From NCBI GenBank assembly GCA_027579435.1, contig JANBPK010000844.1, positions 124,001 to 188,000 on the forward strand: a DNA stretch of 64,000 nucleotides, read 5' to 3'. The notes under the pieces are model-generated. The model saw only the letters and a program-made list of their open reading frames with translations. It ran no database searches and was not told where the DNA came from. Both the position numbers and the translations under genes were made by a program. The stretch is from Candolleomyces eurysporus (Eukaryota; Basidiomycota; Agaricomycetes; Agaricales; Psathyrellaceae). Shown here in pieces: positions 22,497 to 32,418 of this stretch (its first letter is position 1; each line of letters begins with the position of its first letter).

Positions 22497-23665
22497 TCAC
22501 TCTATCCGCCAGTTCGGGTGTGCTGCCCTGTCCACTTGCTTTACATGAATGACCCGAGGATCCCAAACATGATCAACAAACCCTCGCGTCGCCCTCTTCA
22601 GCGAGATGCTACTCCCATTGTTCTTCATTTGATCTTGTGTGACCGTTGTTGTCTTAGTGACAACGGGCAAGTCGAATCTGACACGAGGCGGCTGTCGACG
22701 TCTTCGTATACAACAAACTATTAGGCCGATTATCAGGCCGATAGCTATTACGCCCCCGAGTACGCCTGGGACAATGATCCGAAGATTCTTGGATGCCCAT
22801 GACTGGGCGGTGGAAGATGGTTGTGACGATGAGGCGGTGGCATTGGGTGCAAAGGCTGCCGGGGTTGCGGTTAGATTGGGCGGAGGGTTATCAGTCGAGT
22901 ATCTAGAATTAATTGCACGGGAGAGGTGATGTCAGTGCCAAGCCACGCGCCGCCCGTCACCCATACAAAAAGGAATAGCGTCTAAATGCAAAGATACCGA
23001 AAAGTTCAACGGAACCAGAAAAGGCGACTCACATGAGCCTTCCGATAATGATCTCCCGCTGCTCACTATTCTTGCTGAAAACAATTGTATGCGAGACTTC
23101 GCCGGTTTCGTTCGCAAGCTGTGTACCACGCAGCAGTGGCCACAGCAAAATTGTCTTGGAGGAAGTAGGGACCGCGGTACTTGTGTTCCCCGAGAAGCTG
23201 TTATCAGTGAAGTCGATCGTGATAGGCGTCTCGTCGTCTATTTGCGCCTGGAACATGGTGGGACCCGACCACAGCCAGCCTTCATAGAACAGCGCAGTTC
23301 CTGTTGAGAATAGATTAATCGACTATAGGTGACTCAGGCACATGGGAATGTGACTTGGAGGTCGAGAGTGGTCGAGATGGGGCGGCTGGGTGATATGTAT
23401 ACAGCAATGGAATGCACGTACCTGTAAAGGTGAAGGTCGCTTCGGCATTGGAGTCTGACGACTTCATAACCCCAGGCCAGGCCTCCTTCCACTCTACATC
23501 AAATTTCGGCCCATACGCAATCTGAGGATCTCCGCGCTCCACAGTTACATTCACTAAACCAAAAGCAGCTAGAGGGTACGACACGAGGAGGTTAAGCAGG
23601 AAGAGCATCCATAGCCAAAGAGAAGGAAACAATATGAGGGACATCGCCATGTTCGCTGGGAACAC
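22497..23665 (-). CDS. Single-pass membrane protein with N-terminal ectodomain (basidiomycete family)
   Basis: Signal-anchored cell-surface protein of unknown role. The start MFPANMAMS at 23665 is followed by a strong hydrophobic leader (FPSLWLWMLFLLNLLVSYPL). The ectodomain begins NVTVERGDPQIAYGP and contains TFTFTGTALFYEG and a TIDFTDN block, a fold also present in the gene at 30102-31384. A Ser/Thr/Pro-rich stalk (about 40 residues) leads to the transmembrane helix GVLGGVIAIGLIIGLIVCC, a stop-transfer RRRR cluster and a 70-residue cytoplasmic tail ending HPNWRIE. Three exons are joined by two introns (donors gtacgt and gtgagt). Such receptor-like architectures are common in mushrooms and a sensing role is only inference. 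The start could alternatively be the internal MAMS, five residues on. Confidence 0.75.
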
Positions 23666-24206
23666 GGGAGTAGGGAAAGGAAGGGATAAGAGCTGTAGGA
23701 ATGAAGCAATGTCAGAGGGTCATAATCACCGTCAACGTCGATTATAAGAAATACGCACCCAGCTGTGTAGGGGGAGAAACCGAAATGGAAGATGATGTGC
23801 TGCATTCTATATGTAGCTGGCAAACAGTGGGTGTGCCCATCAAGGTCGACAGCGGAATCCGGACTGAATGGATCCTGGCGCCGCGGTAGGCAACAACCAA
23901 TCCGGGCTGTCCGCACTTAGAACACACCGAGAAGTCGTGACGGACCAAATCACGAGAGAGTTGCCAAACATAGACGAATACGACTCAATAATCAAGCGGT
24001 ACACTTCAAAATCAGTCAGAGACACTGCTCAGAAGCAACCGTGTCTTCGAGAGATGGGACTTGACGGCGTGGATCAGAATACAGAGAATGAAATGGGAAA
24101 ATCCCCCTGGAAACTCGAACAGAGCGTGCCCACATCATATCAATTACAACAAAGTATGTTTATTCACTACGATCTTGGTGGCATCTCTGTCGACACAGAT
24201 TATCTC
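23666..24206. other. Intergenic region upstream of the membrane-protein gene
   Basis: Promoter region of the minus-strand gene at 23665 and 3' flank of the next minus-strand gene. No gene is supported. Confidence 0.5.
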
Positions 24207-25617
24207 TCACTCATGATTCGAGCGCGCATCTTCTAGCATCTTCAATGATGATGGTGTGATGTAGTTGGATGGCAAGCTCGAAGTCCAGACTTCCTCAGTG
24301 TTGGTTCGAAAGTTGTACTTCTTGACGAGTTGGCCCTCCTTCTGCACAAACTCGTCCTCCGGATTTGGGAGATCGACGAATAGCAGTACACGCAAGACCA
24401 ACTTATCCTTGGGACCCTCTTCCGTTGGAAATGTTGCTAGCTCTAGCCTAACGTATGCGGTTCCTGGCAACAATCATCAGCAACCCAATGCAAAGTTCGA
24501 AAGATGCCGATGCATACCGGAATAAAGTGACAGGCTACGAGGACTTTGGTTTCCACGTTGCTTCGCGAAAGGTCGAGCAAGTTGAACTGACTGTATTCGC
24601 TCTTTGTGTAGGAAAATATAGATGGGCTTTTGCCCAGCGAAGTCGATGAAGAAAGGATCAGTGACGCGTTCAATGATACGAGACTTGGCGTTATACTGGA
24701 GCGTTGGAGGGAGAAGGCGGTTTATCTCGTTGTCCATCTGGTTCGTGATAACCCCCTCTAGCATCAGTTTTTGATATACCGGTGGATAGCATCTTCGAAG
24801 GCCGAGCAGAGATATCCGCCAGGGCTCTTTGCCTTTCATCAGATCCCATCCAGCGTCAAAGTACGGTTTGGGGTCCGCATTCTTGTCCACGCCGCCTTCA
24901 GGGAGATTGATGACACGGAATCGAAGTTCCCCGGCAGCGACGTGTCTGTCAGGCAGACGGTGGAAGTAGAACCAGCCCTGAATGCCAGGTGGATATGCCA
25001 TGGATGCTTGCTTCCCATCACGAGCGCCGTAGCCGTAAGATAACCGGGCTCTTCCACACTTGGTTCCCTGAATTTGGATGCTTGGAACATGCGCGTTCCC
25101 AATATCAACCAGGTCGGTCATTTGAAGGTTTGCTGGGTCTAAATTCGAAGTCGTACGCCTAAATCTTCGTTTCTTCTTCTGTTGCTTCCAAGGTTAAGGG
25201 ATTACTATGAAGAGTTGGAGAAATTAGAAGCTCACCTCGTCCGGAGAGCGACGTGCTTCATCAGCAGCGACGGTGATGTTTCGCGTGCGTGAGTCCAGTA
25301 CCAGCCTGTGCCTGTCAAAGCAATGTCCTTGGGCCGTGTATCGGAGTCTCGGCGCTGCAAAAAGTCTACCCAAACGACCAGACCCTGTCGAGGCATAGAT
25401 CTGCACAATTCTCAATTTCAGAAATCATCTTTGAAGACTGGGAGACATACTCACTGCGCGCATCCAGCTCATCCCCCTGCACAGGTCTCGATATGAGCGT
25501 CGCGACTTCGAGTGATGTAGTGGCGCCTACCGTCAGAGCCCTCGAAATGGATGGAGAGATGATATGCCAGGTCGACGCTGTCGTCCTCGGTGGACGGAGA
25601 GGAACGACAGATTGCAT
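24207..25617 (-). CDS. Hypothetical protein, 4 exons, 409 aa as predicted
   Basis: Unrecognised basidiomycete-type protein. Exons 25451-25617, 25236-25400, 24518-25158 and 24207-24463 (minus strand) join to 410 codons. Segments that look well constrained: PRQGLVVWVDFLQRR, GTGWYWTH, RARLSYGYGARDGK, GWFYFHRLPDR, AAGELRFRV, TDPFFIDFAGQKP, GTAYVRLELATFPTEEG, LVLRVLLFVDLPNPEDE. There is no signal peptide or membrane helix. The last 145 bases of exon 3 are odd: the frame that fits the splice phases reads poorly (KERIQSVQLARPF), while the +1 frame reads like protein (SQFNLLDLSRSNVETK, then VACHFIP), suggesting two compensating one-base length errors or real indels. The start codon at 25617 is only 79 bp from the start of the divergent MetRS gene. 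Function unknown. Confidence 0.65.
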
Positions 25618-25696
25618 ACGCGACGAACGCAGGCCGGCAACGGGCCGCGTATCCGTTTTACCTACGGACTTTTCCGGACCGTCTTGAAGGCGCCTA
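25618..25696. promoter_or_regulatory. Short bidirectional promoter (79 bp between start codons)
   Basis: The only DNA between the start codons of the minus-strand hypothetical gene (25617) and the plus-strand MetRS gene (25697). Both must be driven from here or from within each other's coding region. No TATA box is visible, as is usual for housekeeping genes. Confidence 0.6.
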
Positions 25697-27789
25697 ATGC
25701 TCGTTTCTCCCCTCCGTCATCGTGTTCTGCGCTCGTCATGCCTGCATCGGTTTCGACGCTGTTCCTCAACGACGACGATAAGGCGATCTTTAGGCAGTGA
25801 AGCGGCCAACCAGAAGCCCTACTACATAACGACGCCCATTTTCTACCCGAATGCTGTTCCTCACATAGGCCACCTGTACACCTTGGTCCTGGGCGATATA
25901 TTTGCACGGTATAGACGGCTGGTCGAGCCAGAGCGGGAGGTCAAACTTCTTGTCGGAACAGACGAGCATGGTCTGAAGATTCAGCAAGCTGCTACCAAGG
26001 CTGCGTTGGCGGGGAAGGACAGCACAGTGGACGTAAAAAANGTTCTGTGATGAACTGAGCCAGGTTTTTCAGGTGAGAACTGTGCAATTTAACGCGTCAG
26101 TATTAAACTAATCCTCGCACAGAATCTGTCACATAAAGCTAATATCAGCTACACGACATTTGCTCGGACAACACAAGACCGGCACCGTGCTGTTGTTGAG
26201 CATGTTTGGGTATGGGTCTGTTCGCTTACCATCTCCGCCTGGTGCTCACGAACCTGCTAGCAAACCCTGAACGAAAAAGGCTACATATATAAAGGAGAAT
26301 ACGAAGGCTGGTACTCAATAACGGACGAATGCTTCTACACCACCAAGCAAGTTGTCCAGACCCCGGAGTCACTGGCGGACCCAAATTCCGAGCCAGTATA
26401 CGTCTCGAAAGAGACCGGGTCTAGAGTCGAATGGTCGAAGGAATACAACTACATGTTCCGCCTCTCCGCATTCCGGGACGCCCTCTTCCTTCACTATTCC
26501 CAAAACAGCAAGACCCCTGTCTTTCCGTCTCAATACAATTCTGTCGTTTCAGCTGACTTGACCCCTTCACGCGAAGAGCCTCTCTTGGGTGATATATCCA
26601 TCAGTCGACCACGTTCCCGCCTGACGTGGGGTATCCAGGTTCCTGGCGATTCAGAACATACTGTATACGTTTGGTTCGATGCTCTTTTGATCTACCTCTC
26701 GGGCATTGGGTACAGCAAGGCGAGCGCCGGCTCAGCCATTGGCTGGCCTGCAGACCTTCAGATTATAGGCAAAGATATCCTGAGGTGATTGGTTTCTTTG
26801 CTCGTATATTTCCTCAAAGTTTTTAACAACGAAGCATCTAGGTTCCACGCTATATATCTACCTGCAATCCTCCTCGCTTTGTCTGGGCCCCGTTACTCTG
26901 AATTGGCTAAAACACCGCCTTCCGAACTCCTCGCCTCGCCGTCTCCCGGACTTCCAGGGCGCCTGCTAACGCATGCTCACTGGACAGTGTCTCAAGCCAA
27001 GATGTCGAAGTCGGTTGGCAATGTTGTGGACCCCGTGCAGAGTATGGACAAGTACGGTGTGGACATCGTCCGTTTCTACCTGGCGCGTGTTGGAGGGCGA
27101 TTCAGAGACGATGTCGGTGAGCTCCTTCTTTCTCGCGTCCTCTCGAATGTACGGTTGATGCCTTTTCGTTTTGTAGACTGGTCGTTTGAACAGCTGGAAA
27201 AACACTCGAAAGAGCTGCAGTCGCTACTCGGAAACTATTTGCTGCGGGTCGCATCTGCCAGGATTAGCGCTACCGCTGCGAAAGGTCGCGAGCAGCTGCA
27301 GGATGGGGGTAAGCAGGGAGAGCCTCTGCACCCGCTGAACGCGGAACTTGCGCTAGCGGCTGCAGCGCTTCCCGCCAAAGTTAAGCGGAATATGGACAAC
27401 TTGGAGGTTACCGAAGCCCTCATTGCTGTTATTGATGTTCTGAAATTGGTGCGTTCCCAACCCACTTCTTCCCGCGGATTGGTTGACAACTATTCCTGTA
27501 ATTTTCTTTTGTGCGCTTCTAGGCAAACAAAGTCATCACTGATATTGCACCATGGGCAAAGACCTGCGAGCCCAGTGTGGTCTACGAGACACGACAGACT
27601 GCGTTATTTACCCTGCGTGTAGCGGGAATCTGCCTCAGGCCATTTATTCCGTCCACCGTCGAGAATCTCCTTGACGCCTTGGGCCTTGAGTCGAGCGAGA
27701 GGACATGGGAGAGTGTAGCGACGCTGGAGAAGGACGGCGGTGAGGAGCGATGGAAAGAAAGGGACATTAAGCCTGTGAAATTGTTTTAA
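25697..27789 (+). CDS. MSM1: Mitochondrial methionyl-tRNA synthetase, 599 aa
   Basis: Charges mitochondrial initiator/elongator tRNA with methionine (class I synthetase). Exons: 25697-26072, 26123-26209, 26261-26784, 26842-27116, 27177-27448, 27523-27789. Residues 1-35 are Arg/Ser-rich without acids, a typical mitochondrial targeting peptide. Then [19 protein letters not shown] contains the HIGH signature (residues 56-59), [13 protein letters not shown] follows, and [13 protein letters not shown] carries KMSKS (about 382-386). The C-terminal anticodon-binding part includes the usual APW motif and LRPFIPST. An N at 26041 after six A breaks the frame: removing it gives VKKFCDELSQ and all downstream phases fit, so the N is an assembly artefact and not a mutation. 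The symbol follows the yeast mitochondrial enzyme. Confidence 0.93.
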
Positions 27790-28820
27790 TTTGGTGAATG
27801 AGGTATCGTAAAGTGCCTGGTTGGTATGGTCGTATCCTATAGTCTGCCTCAGTAAAAACATCACATCTCACTTCATTTATGATAGATATCTCACTCAAAT
27901 CATATGAGAATCGATTGAATAGAACTCAACCCTACAAAGGTACACGGGGACCTTGGTTTACATTCCGGAGAACGAGTGGGCCGGAGATTCACCGAATGTG
28001 GCGTCTTCCTGGAGTTGGGGGTCGCACGTCGGCGGTCAGCGGAACACTTCTTCGTCAAATCGCACATTCCAAGTCGCGATTTGGTAAGTAGGGGACGAGT
28101 CAGCAACGAATTCTTATCCTTATCCCGCGTGTAACGTCAGGTGTATGGCCAGGCGCTTTAATTTCGGTTGTATACGGTAAGCGCTCTCGTTATACTATCT
28201 CTCGTATGTCGCCCGAATTCTAGCTTCTAGGCTGGGTCATTTTACGCGAACGCACTTGCGCTTAGGAATGGTTTCTTTTACATTTTTCATGGAGTTTTGA
28301 GATGCCGGATCGCGCCTTGTGTACTCCCAAGATCACCGGCAGCCGAACATTCAAAACCGTCCACCAATCAGGCTTCGCGGTGTTCCTGAAACGCAAGCGC
28401 ATGATGACCATTTATGTAGACCCTCATTCAGCCACCAACCACGCCATTTTAAAAACGTGTTGATCTTCTGAAACTATGGCAGCGTCCGCCATATAAAGGT
28501 ACCAGTCGCCTATTGACTCAGATCACAGGCTCTTTCGAGGCCTTTATCGCCCACCCCACGTTCACCGAAAGACGCCCTTCCTCCGACTCCGGACATCCTG
28601 AGTCCAGGGATCATCCTCGAGGCGCGCTCTTTCCTTCGAAAGTACAAAGGGGAAGTCAAATTGAGAGTGTCCGTGGTAACGCCTTGTGACGAAAGTGAGT
28701 ACTTTTTGTTGCCTCTTATACCAGGTGTTAGCTACTTAATGAACGTGTTCCTCATCATTCGGGTAGATCTCTTTGGAATCGACTCTGTTGGCGCTAGAGG
28801 AGCGCTAGCTAACAGCAACG
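27790..28820. other. Intergenic region and probable 5' leader of the next gene
   Basis: 3' flank of MetRS, then about 1 kb without a recognisable gene. A TATAAAG at 28492-28498 and a possible leader intron (gtgagtac at about 28693 to an acceptor near 28769) could belong to the membrane protein starting at 28821. Confidence 0.5.
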
Positions 28821-29426
28821 ATGAGCGCTACTACGACTACCGCTGCGCCTACCTCGTCCTCTCTTCCCTCTACTATCACGTCGATACCCGACCCGGAAAC
28901 ATCGACGACACCCCGGGGAATTGCTTCCCCAACGACGAGCTTCATCAGATTCACGCCAGCCCCCAAACAGTCGGCTGGTCAAGGGACGCTTGCGCTAAAA
29001 ATCGCCTTGCCCGTCCTTGTCGGCTTCTGCTTACTCTGTATCATCCTCCTCTACATCCGATCTTGGATTCGCCGCAAAAAGGATGGGAACTCATCAACCG
29101 GGAGCGTCGCCGCCAAAGATGAAGATCCCGAACTTAAGGGAGCGGCGGCAGCGGAAATTCAGAAACCAACAAACACACACGATGACGGAGCAGCAGCGCC
29201 GGAGCGTGGAGAGGACGCCGACGGGTTGGAACCTTTACACGAATCAACTCAAGGAGAGGAGAGAAGACAGAGTGTACGAAGAGACTCGCGTGCTATATCT
29301 GAAAGGCGGAGGAGCGAGCGGAAGAGTCGGGTTCCCGAGCAGTTTGTGGACCCTCCCAAGGATTATCGGAGGGGGAGAAAGCCAAGCCAAAATGTCGTTC
29401 ACGAAGAGAAGATGGCGCCGCCATGA
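28821..29426 (+). CDS. Single-pass membrane protein with Ser/Thr-rich ectodomain, 201 aa
   Basis: Unrecognised small membrane protein. The single exon from MSATTTTAAP (28821) to TGA (29424-29426) encodes about 55 residues dominated by Ser, Thr and Pro, probably O-glycosylated. One hydrophobic helix follows (ALKIALPVLVGFCLLCIILL, about residues 58-78), then a basic RSWIRRKKDG stop-transfer and a 115-residue charged cytoplasmic tail rich in Glu/Arg (GEERRQSVRRDSRAISE). There is no N-terminal signal peptide, so the helix would act as a reverse signal anchor (type III topology) if the ectodomain is outside. Layout (Ser/Thr stalk, helix, basic tail) resembles the C-terminal halves of the membrane proteins at 22497 and 30102, but without their folded ectodomain. 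An upstream exon encoding a signal peptide cannot be excluded. Confidence 0.6.
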   Translation: MSATTTTAAPTSSSLPSTITSIPDPETSTTPRGIASPTTSFIRFTPAPKQSAGQGTLALKIALPVLVGFCLLCIILLYIRSWIRRKKDGNSSTGSVAAKDEDPELKGAAAAEIQKPTNTHDDGAAAPERGEDADGLEPLHESTQGEERRQSVRRDSRAISERRRSERKSRVPEQFVDPPKDYRRGRKPSQNVVHEEKMAPP

Positions 29427-30101
29427 TTGTGGACGCCCGAGGTGACAGGTGGTATGGTAGGGGAGTGGGGAACGACCAAATTAAGTTTGGTCTGCATGCC
29501 CTCGTTTCGCCTTCATGAACTTTACCTAGAACGTAAGTCTGGACGAATATGACTGGCTGCGGCAGGGGGGGCTGATAAATGAATTGACTAGGTTATCATC
29601 GAATGAGGACCGATCGACCCGTTCTATTCAATTTCCCGTCCGCCGTACTTTCGAAGTTTCATTCACTCCCGTCCCCGGTTTTTGGACCCCATTTTCTCGA
29701 AAGGCCTCGAACTTCAGGCCGACACCTAGGCGGTGCAGCTGGCGCAACCGTCTACCTGACGAGACAGCCAGAACACGGAGCGGTGCGACCCGACGCCCCA
29801 ATGCTTCGCTGCAGCCGTCAGTAGTAGTTGCTGCCTGAACTACCAGGACCTTTGGCCCGAGGTACCTGGAGGGGATTGCACCAAGCAAAGTTGAACGTTT
29901 CATTGAACTAAGCCTTGGCGCCCTGCTCATGATTACTGATACAACATCATCGTACGTTACATTGTGTGCATACAAACAGTCCATTGAACATATCCCTGAA
30001 CCCATAGTCCATAGTTATTGTCATCGAATCATCGTATCCTGTTAAGGTACGCTTTCCCGCCCCTGCACACTCATTCGCTTGACGCCCGACTGAGTTGAAT
30101 A
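29427..30101. other. Convergent 3' flanks
   Basis: Lies between the stop codons of the plus-strand (29426) and minus-strand (30102) membrane-protein genes. No gene is supported; open frames here have no domain. Confidence 0.55.
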
Positions 30102-31384
30102 TCAGTAAGCCCTAGGGAGAGGGATTGGGTACTGGGTCGGAGCAAGATTGTCCTCGTAAGGCTCTGGCTGCCTCATATATGCTCCGTCATACGAATGCCT
30201 CCTCTGCGCCATCACTGAATTGCGGACGGATTCTCCTGGTAGAGGCGTTTGACCCCCCGTCGTTGATCCACCACCGGTATCACCACGACGTCGTCCAGCC
30301 GCACCTCCGGCGGCAAGGCCAGCACCGGCCTCCCTCATTTGGTTCCGACGCACAAAGTAATAGCGCAAACCAAAGAGGCCGGCGATGAAGAGGATGCCGA
30401 AGGCTACTCCGAATCCAATTGCCAGACCTCTTGCTGTGTTGTGTGATGAAGAGGAGGTTCCGGATCTGCTGCTTTCGGCGTCGGCGGTCACTTCGACGAT
30501 GATGACCGTTTGGGTGACCTCGCCAATGTCCTCGATGATGGTGCTGGTGCTGAGTACTGTGGCGGCATTCGACTCTTCTGTTGTGGTCGTTGCTGGGTCG
30601 GTTGTGATCGTAGAGTCAGATGCAGTGGTCGTTGTTGACGTTTCCGTCCCTGAAGTTGTAGTAGTGGTAGTGGTGTTTTCAACGACGCCATCTTCCTCCT
30701 CTGATATTCTGGAGAGGACCGTTTCAGTAAATAGACTAAGTCAATGCGGTGAAGAACGCACATGAAGTTATCCACCACAGCTGCTGTATCCCCTATCGGT
30801 ACCGTCACCCTCAATGTATGGCGCCCATTTGTCAAGTTTCTCCATGTGCCTCTTTCATGAACCCGTGCCCCAACTGTTGCCGATGAATTTCGTGGGCCGA
30901 CAGAAGCATCGTAATCCTGCAAGTCCAGGATGATTCCCCTCCTTCCATCCAAAGATACGTTGCTCCGGAGTAGGAAAGGCCATTTTGCTGCCTCGTAGTA
31001 CACCGCAACCCCTGATGCCCGTCATCGGGTTCATTTCCAATTGAATTGGCATAGTTTCGGGAATGGGCCGTCGATCAGGACAGTTAGCCTCGTGTCCATG
31101 CCCAAAATGATAGCTAACATACCGGTAAATGTAAGCTCTGCAGTGGCGTTGGAGCGAAGCGCAATCCTATACATCCCACCAACGCTCCTAGAGTCGTTAC
31201 GCGTCTCCCAGTCACCCCTGTATGTTATCATCGGGCTCCCCTGGGGTATTGTGACATTTCGCAGCGCGTAGACCCCACCGACCTCCACGTAGACTTGAAC
31301 AAACCATATCCACAGTAACAGCGCCCAACCGAACCGAGAGAAAGAGAAAGAGGACGGCGACATCAGCGGCGACAACAACACCAT
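30102..31384 (-). CDS. Single-pass membrane protein, paralogue of the gene at 22497
   Basis: Cell-surface protein of unknown role. The start MVLLSPLMSP (31384) is followed by leader helix FGWALLLWIWFVQVYV. The ectodomain begins NVTIPQGSPMITYRGDW and includes AELTFTGVAVYYE, aligning with NVTVERGDPQIAYGP and TFTFTGTALFYE of the 22497 gene. A second half (HTLRVTVPIGD, AVVDNFM) is followed after an intron by a stalk of Glu and Thr/Ser (EEEDGVVENTTTT). The transmembrane helix is AIGFGVAFGILFIAGLFGL, then YYFVRRNQ and a Gly/Arg-rich tail ending IPLPRAY. Two introns, both GT-AG and in frame. The pair suggests an old duplication, with MetRS and the 28821 gene between. A start at the internal MSPSSF is an alternative. 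Confidence 0.75.
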
Positions 31385-31798
31385 CTCTGCATTATCCCTC
31401 ACAGTGCACAGTGGAGCGTGCACGACGTCAAGGTTCAAGAACAAGTAGCTTGGAAAGGGATGGCGTTCTATCTACGCCATCGTCCGGACAGAAGCACATT
31501 TATACCTGCTTTCCACGGGCACCATTTCCCATGTGTCGTAATGTTCTCTCGGTGCTGCGACAATCTTCCGAACCAGAGTACGTGGAGATCTTGTTCCAGA
31601 AGCAAACCCATATGATCCATTGGCATAAATCATGGCCTAGCTGCGGATCTTTAGAGAAAGGTGGTCGAACGCCCTAGTCTACTTCCCTCAGCGATACTTG
31701 TTATCGAGTGGTGAAAGGAAGATGATATGTCGGGGAAGACAAAAAGCCGTGGCGCTTCGGAGTAATGTTCCCATCATCAGAACCCGGCCCAAAAAGGA
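31385..31798. other. Intergenic region
   Basis: Upstream region of the membrane-protein gene and 3' flank of the tRNA. No gene is seen. Confidence 0.55.
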
Positions 31799-31884
31799 TG
31801 ACCGAGGCAGGGGTCGAACCTGCAATCTCCTGATCGCGACACTCTGAATCGTAGTCAGACGCGATGCCATTTCGCCACACGGCC
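31799..31884 (-). tRNA. tRNA-Arg (anticodon ACG) with a 14-nt intron
   Basis: Cloverleaf on the minus strand: acceptor GGCCGTG pairs with CTCGGTC (one T-T mismatch, one G-T), D-stem GCG/CGC, anticodon stem TCTGA/TCAGG, anticodon loop CTACGA plus A after splicing (anticodon ACG), T-arm GCAGG-TTCGACC-CCTGC, discriminator A. The intron (complement 31835-31848, TTCAGAGTGTCGCG) sits one base after the anticodon, the canonical nuclear tRNA intron site. The spliced tRNA is 72 nt and closely resembles eukaryotic tRNA-Arg(ACG). CCA is not encoded, as expected. Confidence 0.93.
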
Positions 31885-32070
31885 GATGAAGGGGCAATTC
31901 CCCTCGACAATATCGCGGCTGTTCAATTCGTGAAGAGCAAGAGCTTTTACGGCAAGATTTGGACCAAGATTATTTTAGAGGAAGAAACGAATTGATAATC
32001 GCATCGAGACCAGAAGATTATAATACATTGTTGCATTGTTACATCAGCTATTCGACTAATTCCCCTTTAT

Positions 32071-32418
32071 TTAGGCCTTGCCCAAAATATTACACTCAAA
32101 GATGGTCGTGACCTTGCCGGTGTTGCAATTCTCGATCTGAACACGCATATGAATTAATCGAGTAGACCAGTGAGCAGAAGGAAATGATGTTTACCTCGTA
32201 TCGAGGATTCTCCTCACTGGCTTGGACGTTCCTGTCCGCTTGTCTTCCAGGCTCGGTCAGAATGTCCTTGACGACGCCAGAGGATTCAGGGGTGTTAGAA
32301 TCGGGTCCTACAGGGCAGACATTCATGAGTACCGCTGCCTGGCATCGCAAGCAGTAAACCACGTACCACCGACAGGCTTATACCTGACAGTATCGCCCTT
32401 CTGGAATTGAGGTGCCAT
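32071..32418 (-). CDS. Small Hva1/TUDOR-type protein, copy 1, 76 aa
   Basis: Resembles the short fungal 'hypervirulence-associated protein TUDOR' fold family; function not established. Start MAPQFQKGDTVRYKPVGG at 32418; three exons with introns after the glycine codon and after NPRYE. Core block GPDSNTPESSGVV, then LTEPGRQADRNVQASEENPR, then IENCNTGKVTTIFECNILGKA. The pattern (KGD.VRYKP.GG, a variable loop, ENP.YEIEN..TGK...I.E) fits the family's small beta barrel. A close paralogue with the same intron positions is at 59026-59395, and upstream non-coding DNA is also similar. It starts 186 bp downstream of the tRNA gene on the same strand. Confidence 0.75.

Noticed and set aside
31799..31884. 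tRNA with a long variable arm (Ser or Leu type)
   Set aside because: The extra 14 bases sit in the anticodon arm, and removing them gives a clean tRNA-Arg fold.
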